In this document: positions 16,261 to 24,872 of the stretch, in pieces | Layout of the letters: each line of letters opens with the position of its first letter | How positions within the stretch are numbered: the stretch's first letter is position 1 | Origin: Rhizobium ecuadorense | Lineage (GTDB): Bacteria; Pseudomonadota; Alphaproteobacteria; Rhizobiales; Rhizobiaceae | Length of the DNA: 64,000 nucleotides | NCBI RefSeq assembly: GCF_001187535.1 | Contig: NZ_LFIO01001267.1 | Coordinates: forward strand, 1 to 64,000 | Reading direction: 5' to 3' | Notes under the pieces: generated by a model | What the model was told of the DNA's origin: nothing | Database searches by the model: none | Seen by the model: only the letters and a program-made list of their open reading frames with translations | Position numbers and translations under genes: made by a program

Positions 16261-17664
16261 TCAGAAGAATGAAGCCGCCATTTCCGGCGGACCCTGAAGC
16301 GCATGGGCCATAAATTCCAGCGCGCCCTGCAGTTTGTCCCGGGTGATCGGGCCGCCGAGGCAGACCCGCACGGCCTCGGGCGCTGCGCCCTCGACCGTGA
16401 AGGCATCACTTGCCACGACGCCGATGCCGGCGGAGCGCATGTGGCTGCCGAAGGTGGAGCGGGTCCAGCCGTTGGCGAGCGGCAGCCAGATGTTGAAACT
16501 GATCGGATCGGCGCGGTAGCTGCCTTCAGGCAGGATGGCGGCGACCATCTGCTGACGCGCGGCGGCCTCGGTGCGGATGAAGCATAGGATCGCATCGGCA
16601 GTGCCGTCCTCGATCCAACGGGTGGCAAGCGCCAGGGTCAGCGGCGAGGCCATGACATTGTTGGCGCGCATGGCGCTGACGAAAGGCCAGACGGCCTTGC
16701 TATCCGGCGCTACGACATAGGCAAGGCGCAGACCGGCGCCGATGCATTTCGCCAGGCCGCCGATATGCCAGGTGAGATCGGGGGCTATTGCCGCGAGCGG
16801 CGCCGGGCCCTGCTGCGGAATGAAGCCGTAAGCATCGTCTTCGACGATCGGCACGTGATATTTGCGGGCAACCGCTGCGATTTCCTCGCGGCGCCTGGCC
16901 GGGATGGTCAGCGTCGTCGGGTTCTGCAGCGTCGGATTAAGATAGAGCGCCTTCGGCTTCAGCCGCTCGCAGGCTCTCGCAAAGGCGTCCGGCAGGATAC
17001 CGTCCTCGTCCATTGCCAGGCCAGTCAGATTGAGCCGCAACTGGGCAGCGACCGAACGCATGCCGGGATAGGTGATGATTTCCGAGAGCACGGTCTCGCC
17101 CGGTTTTGCCAGCAGGCCGAAGATCGCCAGCAGGGCCGGATGGGCGCCGGGGGTGACGAAGATCCGCTCCTGCGAGGGCCCGAGCCCGCGACGGCTGAGC
17201 CAAGCGGCGGCGGCCTCTTTGTCGATCTCGGAACCGCCGAAGCCCTGATAGCGCAGAAGCGGAATGAGGTTTGCTGCTACTGCCGCCATGCCCTCGCGCA
17301 TGCGGGCAAGCAGTTCCGGATCATCCGGTTCCGGCGGCATGTTCATCGAGAAATCGACGACGGATGCGCGGCGCGGATCGGGCGCGGCGTCAAGCGCGAG
17401 ACCCTGGCGCTCCCCGTCCGCGCGCCCGGTGACGAAGGTGCCGCGGCCGACATGCGAATCGACAAGTCCGCGCTTCTGCGCCTCGACATAACCTCTCGCC
17501 ACCGTGGTGAAATCGACATTCAGCCGCTTGGCGAGTTCGCGCTGCGGCGGCAGCCGGTCGCCGGCCACCAGGTGGCCGCTGCGCAGATCCATTTCGATCA
17601 CATCGGCGATCGCCATATAACGGGGGCTGCTGCTGCGCCCGAGATCGGGATGCCAGTCTTTCAT
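16261..17664 (-). CDS. MocR-type GntR/aminotransferase regulator
   Basis: 467 residues. N-terminal GntR winged helix (RYMAIADVIEMDLRSGHLVAGDRLPPQRELAKRLNVDFTTVARGY, about 15-59) fused to a fold-type I aminotransferase domain (from about 100). Visible PLP features: LYLNPTLQNPTTLTIP (about 246-261), VEDDAYGF with the PLP-ring Asp, and GGLAKCIGAGLRLAY with the Schiff-base Lys (about 302). MocR proteins use PLP chemistry as a sensing mechanism and usually regulate a nearby gene for PLP, amino-acid or amine metabolism. No such gene is adjacent here; the divergent gene is an HtrA-like protein. Confidence 0.92.
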   Translation of the reverse strand: MKDWHPDLGRSSSPRYMAIADVIEMDLRSGHLVAGDRLPPQRELAKRLNVDFTTVARGYVEAQKRGLVDSHVGRGTFVTGRADGERQGLALDAAPDPRRASVVDFSMNMPPEPDDPELLARMREGMAAVAANLIPLLRYQGFGGSEIDKEAAAAWLSRRGLGPSQERIFVTPGAHPALLAIFGLLAKPGETVLSEIITYPGMRSVAAQLRLNLTGLAMDEDGILPDAFARACERLKPKALYLNPTLQNPTTLTIPARRREEIAAVARKYHVPIVEDDAYGFIPQQGPAPLAAIAPDLTWHIGGLAKCIGAGLRLAYVVAPDSKAVWPFVSAMRANNVMASPLTLALATRWIEDGTADAILCFIRTEAAARQQMVAAILPEGSYRADPISFNIWLPLANGWTRSTFGSHMRSAGIGVVASDAFTVEGAAPEAVRVCLGGPITRDKLQGALEFMAHALQGPPEMAASFF

Positions 17665-17953
17665 GTCGTAATCCGTGCAGCCTGAGTCTTGATGGGATTG
17701 ACTGTATATTGTTGCACGATGACGCTGTCACCCAAAATATCCTGTCCGGAAATTGGGTGCCGGCAGCGGATGGCATGGCGCGGCTTTTTCCATGCGATTT
17801 GATTGCCCATTGGATGCATTGCGCATTGGGTTCCAGCGGCTTGGAAATTCCATCGGCCATAGCCTTGCCGCCGCCCACCCATCTTCTTACCTATTCAAGA
17901 CAGAGTGCGCCGGATTTTCCGCCTCTCGCGCCGGCGCCTATCGGGATGAAAGC

Positions 17954-18859
17954 ATGAATATCGATCCGATCTTGCGGTCAGTCGTGGCCGTTCGTTCTTC
18001 CATTCCGGACGATGCCTTCACAGCGGAGACGCTGGGCACTGTCCGGGAGGGCAGCGGCGTGGTCATTCGCGACAATGGGCTGGTGCTGACCATCGGTTAT
18101 CTCATTACCGAGGCCGAAGAGGTCTGGCTGACTACCCATGACGGGCGCGTGGTTCCCGCGCATGCCCTTGCCTATGATCAGGAAAGCGGTTTTGGCCTGG
18201 TGCAGGCGCTTGGGGTTCTGAATGCGCCGGCAGTGGATCTCGGCGACGCGGCAAGCGCCAAGCCCGGCGATGCCGTCGTGCTTGCCGATGGCATCGGCGA
18301 ATTCGTCGAGGCTAATATCGTCGCCCGGCAGGAATTCGCCGGCTATTGGGAATATCTGCTTGATGAGGCGATCTTCACGGCGCCGGCCCATCCCTCATGG
18401 GGCGGTGCGGCGCTGATCGGTTCGGACGGCAAGCTACTGGGCATCGGTTCGCTTCGCCTGCAAATGAGCCAGGGCGACGAGGTCGCCGATATCAATATGG
18501 TCGTGCCGATCGACCTTTTGACGCCGATCCTCGACGATCTGCTGAACCGCGGCCAGGTCAACAAGCCGCCGCGGCCCTGGCTCGGCGCATTCTCCGCCGA
18601 GAGCAATGGCGGCGTGGTGGTGATGAGCGTGGCCGAAGGCGGTCCGGCCGCCCAGGCTGGTCTGCGCCAGGGCGATATCATCTCGGAGATCCGCGACGAA
18701 GAAGTCGACGGCCTGGCGGATTTCTACCGCAAGGTCTGGAGCAGCGGCCCGGCCGGCGCCGAGATCCCAATGCGGATTCTCAGGAACGGCCGGGAGGCCT
18801 GGCTGCGCATCAAGTCCGCCGACCGCAACAGCTTTCTCAAGAAGCCGCAGTTGCAGTAA
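17954..18859 (+). CDS. HtrA/DegP-like protein with PDZ domain, catalytic triad lost
   Basis: 301 residues. The N-terminal chymotrypsin-like domain (about 1-195) matches S1C/HtrA proteases in layout: EGSGVVIRDNGLVLTIGYLI (His region), AYDQESGFGLVQAL (Asp region) and AHPSWGGAALIGSDGKLLGI (oxyanion/Ser region). A PDZ domain follows (about 200-295: PWLGAFSAESNGG..GPAAQAGLRQGDIISEI). All three catalytic positions differ: Tyr49 in place of His, no Asp at the DLAVL position, and Trp149 in place of the Ser in GNSGG. No signal peptide is present, so it should be cytosolic. It is probably a non-proteolytic chaperone, adaptor or sensor. The start at 17954 fits the domain start; the frame is open from 17753. 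Divergent from mocR. Confidence 0.85.
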   Translation: MNIDPILRSVVAVRSSIPDDAFTAETLGTVREGSGVVIRDNGLVLTIGYLITEAEEVWLTTHDGRVVPAHALAYDQESGFGLVQALGVLNAPAVDLGDAASAKPGDAVVLADGIGEFVEANIVARQEFAGYWEYLLDEAIFTAPAHPSWGGAALIGSDGKLLGIGSLRLQMSQGDEVADINMVVPIDLLTPILDDLLNRGQVNKPPRPWLGAFSAESNGGVVVMSVAEGGPAAQAGLRQGDIISEIRDEEVDGLADFYRKVWSSGPAGAEIPMRILRNGREAWLRIKSADRNSFLKKPQLQ

Positions 18860-18884
18860 CTCGCCGCTGCTGCTTCCACGGATT

Positions 18885-19772
18885 CTACCGGCGGAGATCT
18901 CCGGCGATCCAGCCGATCGCGGCCTTCACCCGGCGCGGCACGAATTGCCGCGACGGGTGCACGGCATGGATCGGCAGGCTGTACTTTTCCCAATCGGCGA
19001 GCACCTCGGTCAGCCGCCCGGCGGCGATGTCTTCCTCTACCAGGACCAGCGGCGCATAGACTATACCGGCGTCCTCAACTGCGGCAACGCGCATGGCTTC
19101 GCCATTGTCGATACCGATATTGCTGTCGATCTTTGCCGCCAGCACCCGTCCATCCTGATCTTCGAAATGCCATTGATCGCGCGGGACGAGGTTGAGGCTT
19201 AGGATGCAGCGGTGCTGTTGCAACTGCTCGGGATGTGTCGGCACGCCGTTCTTGCCGAGATAACCGGGAGAGGCGCAGCAGACGAAGCGATAGGTGCCGA
19301 TCCTTCTTGCGATCAAGGACGATGGCCGCAGATGCGCCACCCGAATGGCAAGGTCATAACCCTCAGCGATCAGATCGACGTTCCGGTCCGTAAGATTGAG
19401 ATCCAGACTGATAGCGGGATGCTGATTGGCAAAGCGAGCAATGGACGATGCCAGCCGCTTGACGCCGAGCGTCGTCGGGCCGCTGATGCGGAGGTGGCCG
19501 GATATTTCGTGGTTGGCTGGGCCGGCGAGGTCGTTCAACTGCTCCAGCTCATCGATGACCTTGCTCGCTCTCTCCAGAAATCTGAGGCCGATCTCGGTCA
19601 GCCTCTGGGTTCGCGTGGTGCGCTCGATCAGCTTGACACCATAGTCTGTTTCCAAAGCCTGAATGCGCCGGCCGACCATGGCGGGCGACAGGTTGAGCCT
19701 GGCGGCAGCTTTGGCGAAACTACCTGATGTCGCGACGGCGACAAAAGTCTTCAAATTGGTGAGATCGGTCAT
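18885..19772 (-). CDS. LysR-family transcriptional regulator
   Basis: 295 residues. The N-terminal winged helix MTDLTNLKTFVAVATSGSFAKAAARLNLSPAMVGRRIQALE is followed by the effector domain (SGHLRISGPTTLGVKRLASSIARFANQHP). It resembles the large group of LysR proteins that control a divergent oxidoreductase. The divergent gene at 19875 encodes an NAD(P)-binding protein, with a 102-base shared promoter region, so it is the likely target and the regulator probably also represses itself. The effector is unknown. Confidence 0.92.
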   Translation of the reverse strand: MTDLTNLKTFVAVATSGSFAKAAARLNLSPAMVGRRIQALETDYGVKLIERTTRTQRLTEIGLRFLERASKVIDELEQLNDLAGPANHEISGHLRISGPTTLGVKRLASSIARFANQHPAISLDLNLTDRNVDLIAEGYDLAIRVAHLRPSSLIARRIGTYRFVCCASPGYLGKNGVPTHPEQLQQHRCILSLNLVPRDQWHFEDQDGRVLAAKIDSNIGIDNGEAMRVAAVEDAGIVYAPLVLVEEDIAAGRLTEVLADWEKYSLPIHAVHPSRQFVPRRVKAAIGWIAGDLRR

Positions 19773-19874
19773 TCGATACTTTTATGCAATTATATACCGC
19801 CATTCAATGCCATTCATGATGGGATCGCGGTCGGCTATATCCAAGTCATTCAACTCGATGAAGGAACCGACCAC

Positions 19875-20492
19875 ATGAAAACCGCTATTATCGGAACTGG
19901 AAACATGGGCGCCGGCTTGGCGCGTCGCCTGGCAGGCAAGCGCGATCTCATCCTCGCGTCGCGCAATGAGGCCGCGGCAAAGTCGCTTGCCGAAGAGATC
20001 GGCGCCACAGGCGCATCGATCGCCTCCGCCGTGGCCGAAGCCGATATTCTGGTGCTGGCGCTGCCTTATGCTTCGGCTCTCGAATTTGCAGGAACGGCGG
20101 CATTGCAGGGCAAAATCGTCGTCGACATCACCAATCCGCTGAAGCCCGATTTCTCCGGCCTGCTGTTTGGTCACGACACGTCGGCCGCCGAGGAAATCCA
20201 GCACAGGGCCAAAGGCGCCAAGGTCGTGAAGGCCTTCAATACGATCTTTGCCGAGCTGTTTGCGGCCTCCCCGAAGCACACCGCCACCATACCGGTCTTC
20301 CTGGCCGGAGACGACGATGCTGTCGAAACCTCCGCAGCGCTGGTGACGGACGCCGGCTTTGCTGTCGAAAAAACCGGCTCGCTCGATGCCGCTCGCCTGC
20401 TCGAGCCCTTGGGAATGCTTAATATCCGCCTTGGTTACGGCCTGGGTCGCGGTACCGGGATTGCTCCGAAATGGGCTGCCGTCGACGGCTGA
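19875..20492 (+). CDS. NAD(P)-binding F420-reductase-like protein
   Basis: 205 residues with the Rossmann nucleotide motif GTGNMGAGLARRLAGK (about 7-22) at the extreme N-terminus, then ILVLALPYASA and DITNPLKPDFSG (about 90-101), as in COG2085 NADPH-dependent reductases related to F420:NADP oxidoreductase. Rhizobia lack coenzyme F420 as far as is known, so the natural acceptor is open. The ATG has AAGGAA 8 bases upstream. Divergent from a LysR gene that probably regulates it. Confidence 0.85.
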   Translation: MKTAIIGTGNMGAGLARRLAGKRDLILASRNEAAAKSLAEEIGATGASIASAVAEADILVLALPYASALEFAGTAALQGKIVVDITNPLKPDFSGLLFGHDTSAAEEIQHRAKGAKVVKAFNTIFAELFAASPKHTATIPVFLAGDDDAVETSAALVTDAGFAVEKTGSLDAARLLEPLGMLNIRLGYGLGRGTGIAPKWAAVDG

Positions 20493-20698
20493 GATCGCGG
20501 CTGGTCCCGCCCATGTGGGGCCAGTCACTCCTATCGGCTGATTGGACGGCTGACCGACTTCTCCAGCAGAACTCGATCGCCTGACATGAATGGGCTGCCG
20601 GGCCGTCAGACCCGTTCGTTGACTTGGGACGGCGGTTGAAAAATGGTGGCGTCGTGCCATCTTGAGGATGGGAGCGGTGATAAGGAGTTCTGCGGCCC

Positions 20699-21079
20699 AT
20701 GTTCGATCATGTCTCCATTGGCGTCAAAAACCTGGAACGAGCCCGCCGTTTCTACGATGCGGCGCTGGCGCCGCTCGGATATGAGCGCCTGTCCAATTCC
20801 GACACCATGATCGGTTACGGCCTGGAACGGGTCGGGCTCTGGGTGATGCAGGTCGAGCAGCCCGTTCTTGCCGATCTGCGATCCGGGCTGCATTTCTGCT
20901 TCGTCGCGCCTGATGAAGCCGCAGTCGATGCCTTTTATGCGGCGGCAGTCGCCTCCGGCGGCACGGATAATGGCGAACCGGGCATCCGGCCGGATTACGG
21001 TCAGTTCTATTACGCCGCCTTCATCATCGATCCGGACGGCTACCGCCTCGAAGCCTATTTCCACAAAGGCGAGCTGTAA
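20699..21079 (+). CDS. Glyoxalase/VOC-family protein
   Basis: 126 residues, one vicinal-oxygen-chelate domain starting MFDHVSIGVKNLERARRFYDAALAPLGYE, the typical first beta-alpha-beta unit, and ending FYYAAFIIDPDGYRLEAYFH with the Asp-Pro-x-Gly and Glu metal-ligand region. The group (often called lactoylglutathione lyase-like) binds a metal and a small organic ligand; no substrate can be assigned. AAGGAG lies 13 bases before the ATG. The 206 bases upstream hold no gene. It stands between an oxidoreductase gene and a convergent LysR gene. Confidence 0.87.
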   Translation: MFDHVSIGVKNLERARRFYDAALAPLGYERLSNSDTMIGYGLERVGLWVMQVEQPVLADLRSGLHFCFVAPDEAAVDAFYAAAVASGGTDNGEPGIRPDYGQFYYAAFIIDPDGYRLEAYFHKGEL

Positions 21080-21094
21080 CAGGCTCTAACTTTT

Positions 21095-22057
21095 TTACGC
21101 CGCAGCTCTCGATATGGAGACGCGGCAGCCGGCGTCTTCGAGCGCCTCCCCGGCGACGTCCAGGAATAGACCGCGGAACCAGCGTGCCCGGCCGTCGGCC
21201 TGATCGACCCGGCGATAGAGCATGGTCACCGGATCGGCCGGCAGCGACAGCGGCGGCGCTGCGATCGTCAGCCCATGCAATTGCGCCATGCAGCGGCCGA
21301 TCGATTCCGGCACGATTGAAATGGCGGGCATCGCCCGCAGCGCCGTCGGCAGGGCGGAAAAGCGCGGCACTGTCGCCACCACACGCCTGACATGGCCGGT
21401 GCGGCTCAGCGCGGTGTCGATACTGGTCGAGGCATTGCCTTCGAACGAGACGGTGAGATGGGCGACGTTGGCGAAATCCTCAAGGCTCAATGGCGCCCTC
21501 AACTTGAGTTGAGCGTCATCGTAAATGCAGATCGAGGCCTGGTTGAACAGCGGCGCGCGGATATGCCAGGAGGCCGGTTCATCATGCACGGAAACGCTGA
21601 AGTCGAAGACCCCTTCGTCCAGCCGGCGGGCGGCATCGCGCTTTTCGGAAGCGATGCCGATCAGCCGGGCGCCGGGCGAAAGCTGGAGCAGGCGGGCGGC
21701 AAGCGGGCCGAAGAAAGCGGATTCGAGATTGTCGCACATGCCGATGCGGAACTCGCCCTGCCAGCTCGCCGGATCGAATTCGGCCTGCGGGCGGATGGCG
21801 CGCTCGATGCCCGACAGCGCATCCTCGATCGCCGGTGCAATCGAAAGGGCGCGCGGCGTCGGCTGCAGGCCGCGGCCGACGCGCACGAACAATTCATCAT
21901 CCAGCGCCTCGCGCAGACGTCGCAAAGCGGCGGACAGGCCTGGCTGGCCAAGCAGCAGCCGTTCGGCCGCGCGGCTGACATTGCGCTCCTGCATCAACAC
22001 CGAAAAGGCCAGCAGCAGGTTCAGATCGATTTTGCGAAGCGTGGCATCATTCATCAT
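21095..22057 (-). CDS. LysR-family transcriptional regulator, NodD-like subgroup
   Basis: 320 residues. Winged helix LRKIDLNLLLAFSVLMQERNVSRAAERLLLGQPGLSAALRRLREALDDELFVR, with the DLNLL..F..L..E.N opening common to the NodD/SyrM/NahR subgroup, followed by an effector domain. No nod box was recognised nearby, and NodD proper has a different neighbourhood, so a role in nodulation is not claimed. The gene is divergent from an MFS pump at 22182 with a 124-base shared region, so control of that pump is the simplest reading. Confidence 0.9.
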   Translation of the reverse strand: MMNDATLRKIDLNLLLAFSVLMQERNVSRAAERLLLGQPGLSAALRRLREALDDELFVRVGRGLQPTPRALSIAPAIEDALSGIERAIRPQAEFDPASWQGEFRIGMCDNLESAFFGPLAARLLQLSPGARLIGIASEKRDAARRLDEGVFDFSVSVHDEPASWHIRAPLFNQASICIYDDAQLKLRAPLSLEDFANVAHLTVSFEGNASTSIDTALSRTGHVRRVVATVPRFSALPTALRAMPAISIVPESIGRCMAQLHGLTIAAPPLSLPADPVTMLYRRVDQADGRARWFRGLFLDVAGEALEDAGCRVSISRAAA

Positions 22058-22181
22058 CGTGAGTAATACCTGGCATGGCTACTATCAATTTGCAATAGAT
22101 CAGGAAGCTGTACATTTTCTCGTTCCCTGCCGTCCGCGCACCCTCCCTCGACGAGGCGGCAGCAAAGAAGGAACGATTTCG

Positions 22182-23582
22182 ATGACGCTTTCCAAATCGA
22201 AAAGCGGAGCGGGGCTGGCATTACTGCTGCTCTGCGCCGCCAACTTTCTCGACGCCATGGACGTCTCCACCATCGGTGTCGCGCTTCCCGCCATCCAGGC
22301 CGAACTCGGCATGGAGGCGACATCGCTGCAATGGGCTGTCAGCGCCTATGTGCTCGGCTATGGCGGCTTTTTGCTGCTCGGCGGCCGGGTCGCCGACGTC
22401 TTCGGCCACCGCCGCGTCTTCCTCTGGTCGCTGGCGATCTTTGCCGCCGCCAGCATCGCCGGCGGCTTCGTCGGCAGCGGCCCGACGCTGATCGCCGCCC
22501 GCTTGATCAAGGGCATCGCCGCCGCCTTCACCGCGCCTGCCGCCCTTGCGCTGCTGCTCTCCGTCTTCGGCGAGGGGGCGGCGCGGGCCAAAGCGCTCGG
22601 CGTCTTCGCCTCCACCGGCGCCACCGGCTTCGTGCTCGGCATGGTGCTCGGCGGTGCCGCGACGATCTTCAGCTGGCGGGCGACGCTGGTGATGGGCGCG
22701 CCGGTCGCCATCCTGACGCTCCTTCTTGCGCCGCTGGCGCTGCCGGTCGACCCGAAAAGGACCGGGCCGCGACCAAGCTTCGACTGGGCCGGCGCGCTGA
22801 CGATCACCCCCGGGCTGCTGCTTTTCGTCTTCGGCATCACCAATGCCGCGGCCGCCGGCTGGCAGGCTTTTGCGACCTGGAGCTCGCTCACGGCGTCGCT
22901 GGCGCTGATCCTGCTCTTTCTTCTGGTCGAAGCGCGCCACGCCGATCCGATGGTGCCGCTCGGCATGTTCCGCCGGGCGAAGCTCCGCCATGCCAATGCA
23001 ATTGCCGCCCTCTTCCAGGGCGCCTATGTCGGCTTCCAGTTCCTGGCGACGCTCTATTATCAGAACGTCATCGGCTGGTCGGCCTTCACCACCGGCTTCT
23101 GCTTTGCGCTTGGCGGCGTCTTCGTGATGTTTCTGGCGCCACGTTTTGCGAGCCTCGCGCAAAATCGCGGCGCCACTGGCCTGATGGCAACGGGTGTCGG
23201 CCTGCAGGCCTTCAGCTATATCTTCTGGGTAACCGCACTCGGACATGTCGACCCGATCCTGCTTGTGCTGTTCTCGCAGATCCCGCTCGGCCTCGGTTAC
23301 GCATTGACCTATCCTTCGGTACAGGTCGCAGCCCTTTCCGACGTCGAGGAGGACAAATCGGGGCTCGCCTCCGGACTGCTCTTCGCTTCCTTCCAGATCG
23401 GCGGCGGCATCGTGCTCGCAGCCGCCTCGGCGGTGTTCGGTGCCGCACCGCATTTCGGCTGGGACCCTTATGTCGCCGGCATCGCGTTCGTGGCGCTGCT
23501 TGCGATCGCGATCACCCTGCGTGCAGCCGCCGGCCCGCGGACACCGGCCGCCCGGACGTCGGCCTATCAGGCAGCGGAATGA
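22182..23582 (+). CDS. MFS drug-efflux transporter, DHA2 type
   Basis: 466 residues with about 14 hydrophobic segments. It opens with the DHA2 signature LLLCAANFLDAMDVSTIGVALPAIQAELG (TM1 with the conserved D/P motif C-type) and contains the TM2-3 loop LLLGGRVADVFGHRRVFLWS. Family members export drugs, dyes or aromatic compounds in exchange for protons. The start at 22182 has AAGAAGGAA 10 bases upstream; the open frame begins far upstream and antisense to lysR, so it is rejected. Divergent from the LysR regulator. Confidence 0.92.
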   Translation: MTLSKSKSGAGLALLLLCAANFLDAMDVSTIGVALPAIQAELGMEATSLQWAVSAYVLGYGGFLLLGGRVADVFGHRRVFLWSLAIFAAASIAGGFVGSGPTLIAARLIKGIAAAFTAPAALALLLSVFGEGAARAKALGVFASTGATGFVLGMVLGGAATIFSWRATLVMGAPVAILTLLLAPLALPVDPKRTGPRPSFDWAGALTITPGLLLFVFGITNAAAAGWQAFATWSSLTASLALILLFLLVEARHADPMVPLGMFRRAKLRHANAIAALFQGAYVGFQFLATLYYQNVIGWSAFTTGFCFALGGVFVMFLAPRFASLAQNRGATGLMATGVGLQAFSYIFWVTALGHVDPILLVLFSQIPLGLGYALTYPSVQVAALSDVEEDKSGLASGLLFASFQIGGGIVLAAASAVFGAAPHFGWDPYVAGIAFVALLAIAITLRAAAGPRTPAARTSAYQAAE

Positions 23583-23678
23583 CGCTTGCGGCCCGCACCC
23601 CGAAACGGTGCGGGCCATTCATAAGAAAAAACGAATATTAGCATCAGAATCCCATTGCCTTGCCTCGGCGAAAGGAGC

Positions 23679-23738
23679 ATGGTCTCGGCCTTCGGCAGCC
23701 ATTGTACGGGCGCTGCCGACTGAGGGTTTCATACCCTC
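23679..23738 (+). promoter_or_regulatory. Leader: 14-codon ORF and two hairpins before the 98-residue gene
   Basis: AAAGGAGC precedes an ATG at 23679 that opens a 14-codon frame ending TGA at 23721-23723. Within it CGGCAGC (23693-23699) pairs with GCTGCCG (23712-23718). Immediately after, GAGGGT (23722-23727) pairs with ACCCTC (23733-23738). The AAAGGAGGG of the 98-residue gene follows 11 bases later. The layout resembles a leader-peptide or translational-control region; this is inference. Confidence 0.4.
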
Positions 23739-23759
23739 GCCCCGACGAAAGGAGGGCCC

Positions 23760-24056
23760 ATGTCTTCCACTTCCGCAAAGCCGCACCTGACCTCGTCGGA
23801 TCTCGACATGCTGCAGGGCGTGCTCGATGAGGCTGGCTACGATGCCAGAATCCCGACCGACGATGAGCGCGTCTTCAACGTGGCGGCCGTACTGCTGATC
23901 CGGCTGTTCCAGGAGGGCGTTACCTCACCGGCCATGCTCTCGAAGGCTCTCGAATACCATTTCGGCAAACCGAAGGCGCCGCCGAAACCGATCACCCCCA
24001 TCTGCAACCGATATGCGATACAGGGATTGCCGCGCGAAAGACGCGCCGCCGGCTGA
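23760..24056 (+). CDS. Small conserved hypothetical protein, 98 residues
   Basis: 98 residues with a very strong ribosome binding site (AAAGGAGGG, 4 bases before the ATG). The core TSSDLDMLQGVLDEAGYDARIP...FNVAAVLLIRLFQEGVTSPAMLSKALEYHFG (about 11-67) is helical and shares the pattern S-x-D-D-L-D-x-L-x-G-x-L-D, then A-A-x-x-L-x-x-L-x-Q-x-G, with the 68-residue protein at 34785, so the two are probable paralogues. No signal peptide or membrane segment; a Pro/Lys-rich tail follows. Function unknown; the stress-type small proteins of rhizobia look similar. Confidence 0.75.
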   Translation: MSSTSAKPHLTSSDLDMLQGVLDEAGYDARIPTDDERVFNVAAVLLIRLFQEGVTSPAMLSKALEYHFGKPKAPPKPITPICNRYAIQGLPRERRAAG

Positions 24057-24093
24057 TACCGGCATGTTCCGAATGGCGAGGTGACTTTCCGCA

Positions 24094-24142
24094 GATGAAG
24101 GTTTTCCTTCATCGAAGCCAGCCTGGCTGAAGGACAGGCTGG
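24094..24142. other. Two consecutive perfect hairpins downstream of the 98-residue gene
   Basis: GATGAAGG-TTTT-CCTTCATC (24094-24113) and CCAGCCTG-N9-CAGGCTGG (24118-24142) are perfect 8-base stems. No T-run follows either one, so they are weak as intrinsic terminators but could stabilise the mRNA 3' end or belong to a small RNA. The roughly 290 bases to 24436 show nothing else. Confidence 0.5.
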
Positions 24143-24436
24143 GGTGCTGAAATATGGCTTTCTTGCGGCAGCGCCTTAATGGAGTCTCATTTTCATGCCA
24201 TAGGAATGTCATTGATGATTGACCGAAACATGCCGTGGCGGGTTTCCGGCGCTGCTGTTTTCCGGGCGAAAGCCCCGGCATCGGGTTCAGCCAGCGTTTT
24301 CATTCCATTCCCTGCGGTCCGCCGCTGCCGGGTTGCCTTCGCTACGATCCCGCGAACTTCGATCGCGACCGACAAGCGGGGGTGATTGCGGCGCAGCCCG
24401 CAGCTTTCAATTGCAATGAGAGAGGAGATTTCATCC

Positions 24437-24580
24437 ATGGCAAAAGGGCAAATGAGAAGCAACCGCGAAGTCCGCAAGCCGAAGAAGGACAAGCAGGCGG
24501 CGAAGACGGATAGCACATTCTCCAACCAGATGAAGACGGCGGCCAATAGTGCGCCGCACGGCAGCGCCCCGAAGAAGTAG
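24437..24580 (+). CDS. Small basic hypothetical protein, 47 residues
   Basis: 47 residues, very basic at the N-terminus (MAKGQMRSNREVRKPKKDKQ) and polar thereafter (STFSNQMKTAANSAPHG). AGAGGAGA at 24421-24428 gives a strong ribosome binding site 8 bases before the ATG. No membrane segment. The character is that of a small nucleic-acid- or ribosome-associated protein, but no function is known. The frame extends back to 24386 without a binding site. Probably a conserved rhizobial small protein. Confidence 0.65.
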   Translation: MAKGQMRSNREVRKPKKDKQAAKTDSTFSNQMKTAANSAPHGSAPKK

Positions 24581-24767
24581 CGCCTCACATCTGCGCGGCG
24601 GGGACGGCTTGCGCCCCCGCTGCCGGCAGGACTGCATAATTCCTCATGGATCGTGGCAGCCTCGAAGCGGTGGAGCGTCTTTGGCGCATGCCGCCGGACG
24701 CGCCGCGCTCCGGCGCGGCACTATCACCCATTGACATGCTTTCAGAAAAACGGGAAGTGCTGCGACC

Positions 24768-24872
24768 ATGACCTCTCTTGAAAGAATGCACCCGTTGGAT
24801 CATCCGCCCTTCCTCCTTCGCTCGGCCTTCGGCCTTTCGAACATCGCTGCTTTTCACGGCTTCATTCTGTGA
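24768..24872 (+). CDS. Possible short upstream ORF of the desaturase gene
   Basis: A 34-codon frame from ATG 24768 to TGA 24870-24872 whose stop overlaps the GTG at 24869 (GTGA), the arrangement used for translational coupling. The upstream sequence GGGAAG is a weak ribosome binding site and the product has no recognisable features. It may be a chance frame in the 288-base gap after the 47-residue gene, which otherwise contains only short GC-rich palindromes. Confidence 0.25.
   Translation: MTSLERMHPLDHPPFLLRSAFGLSNIAAFHGFIL

Noticed and set aside
21095-22057. LysR protein as NodD
   Set aside because: The opening resembles the NodD subgroup, but the divergent gene is an efflux pump and no nod box is visible.
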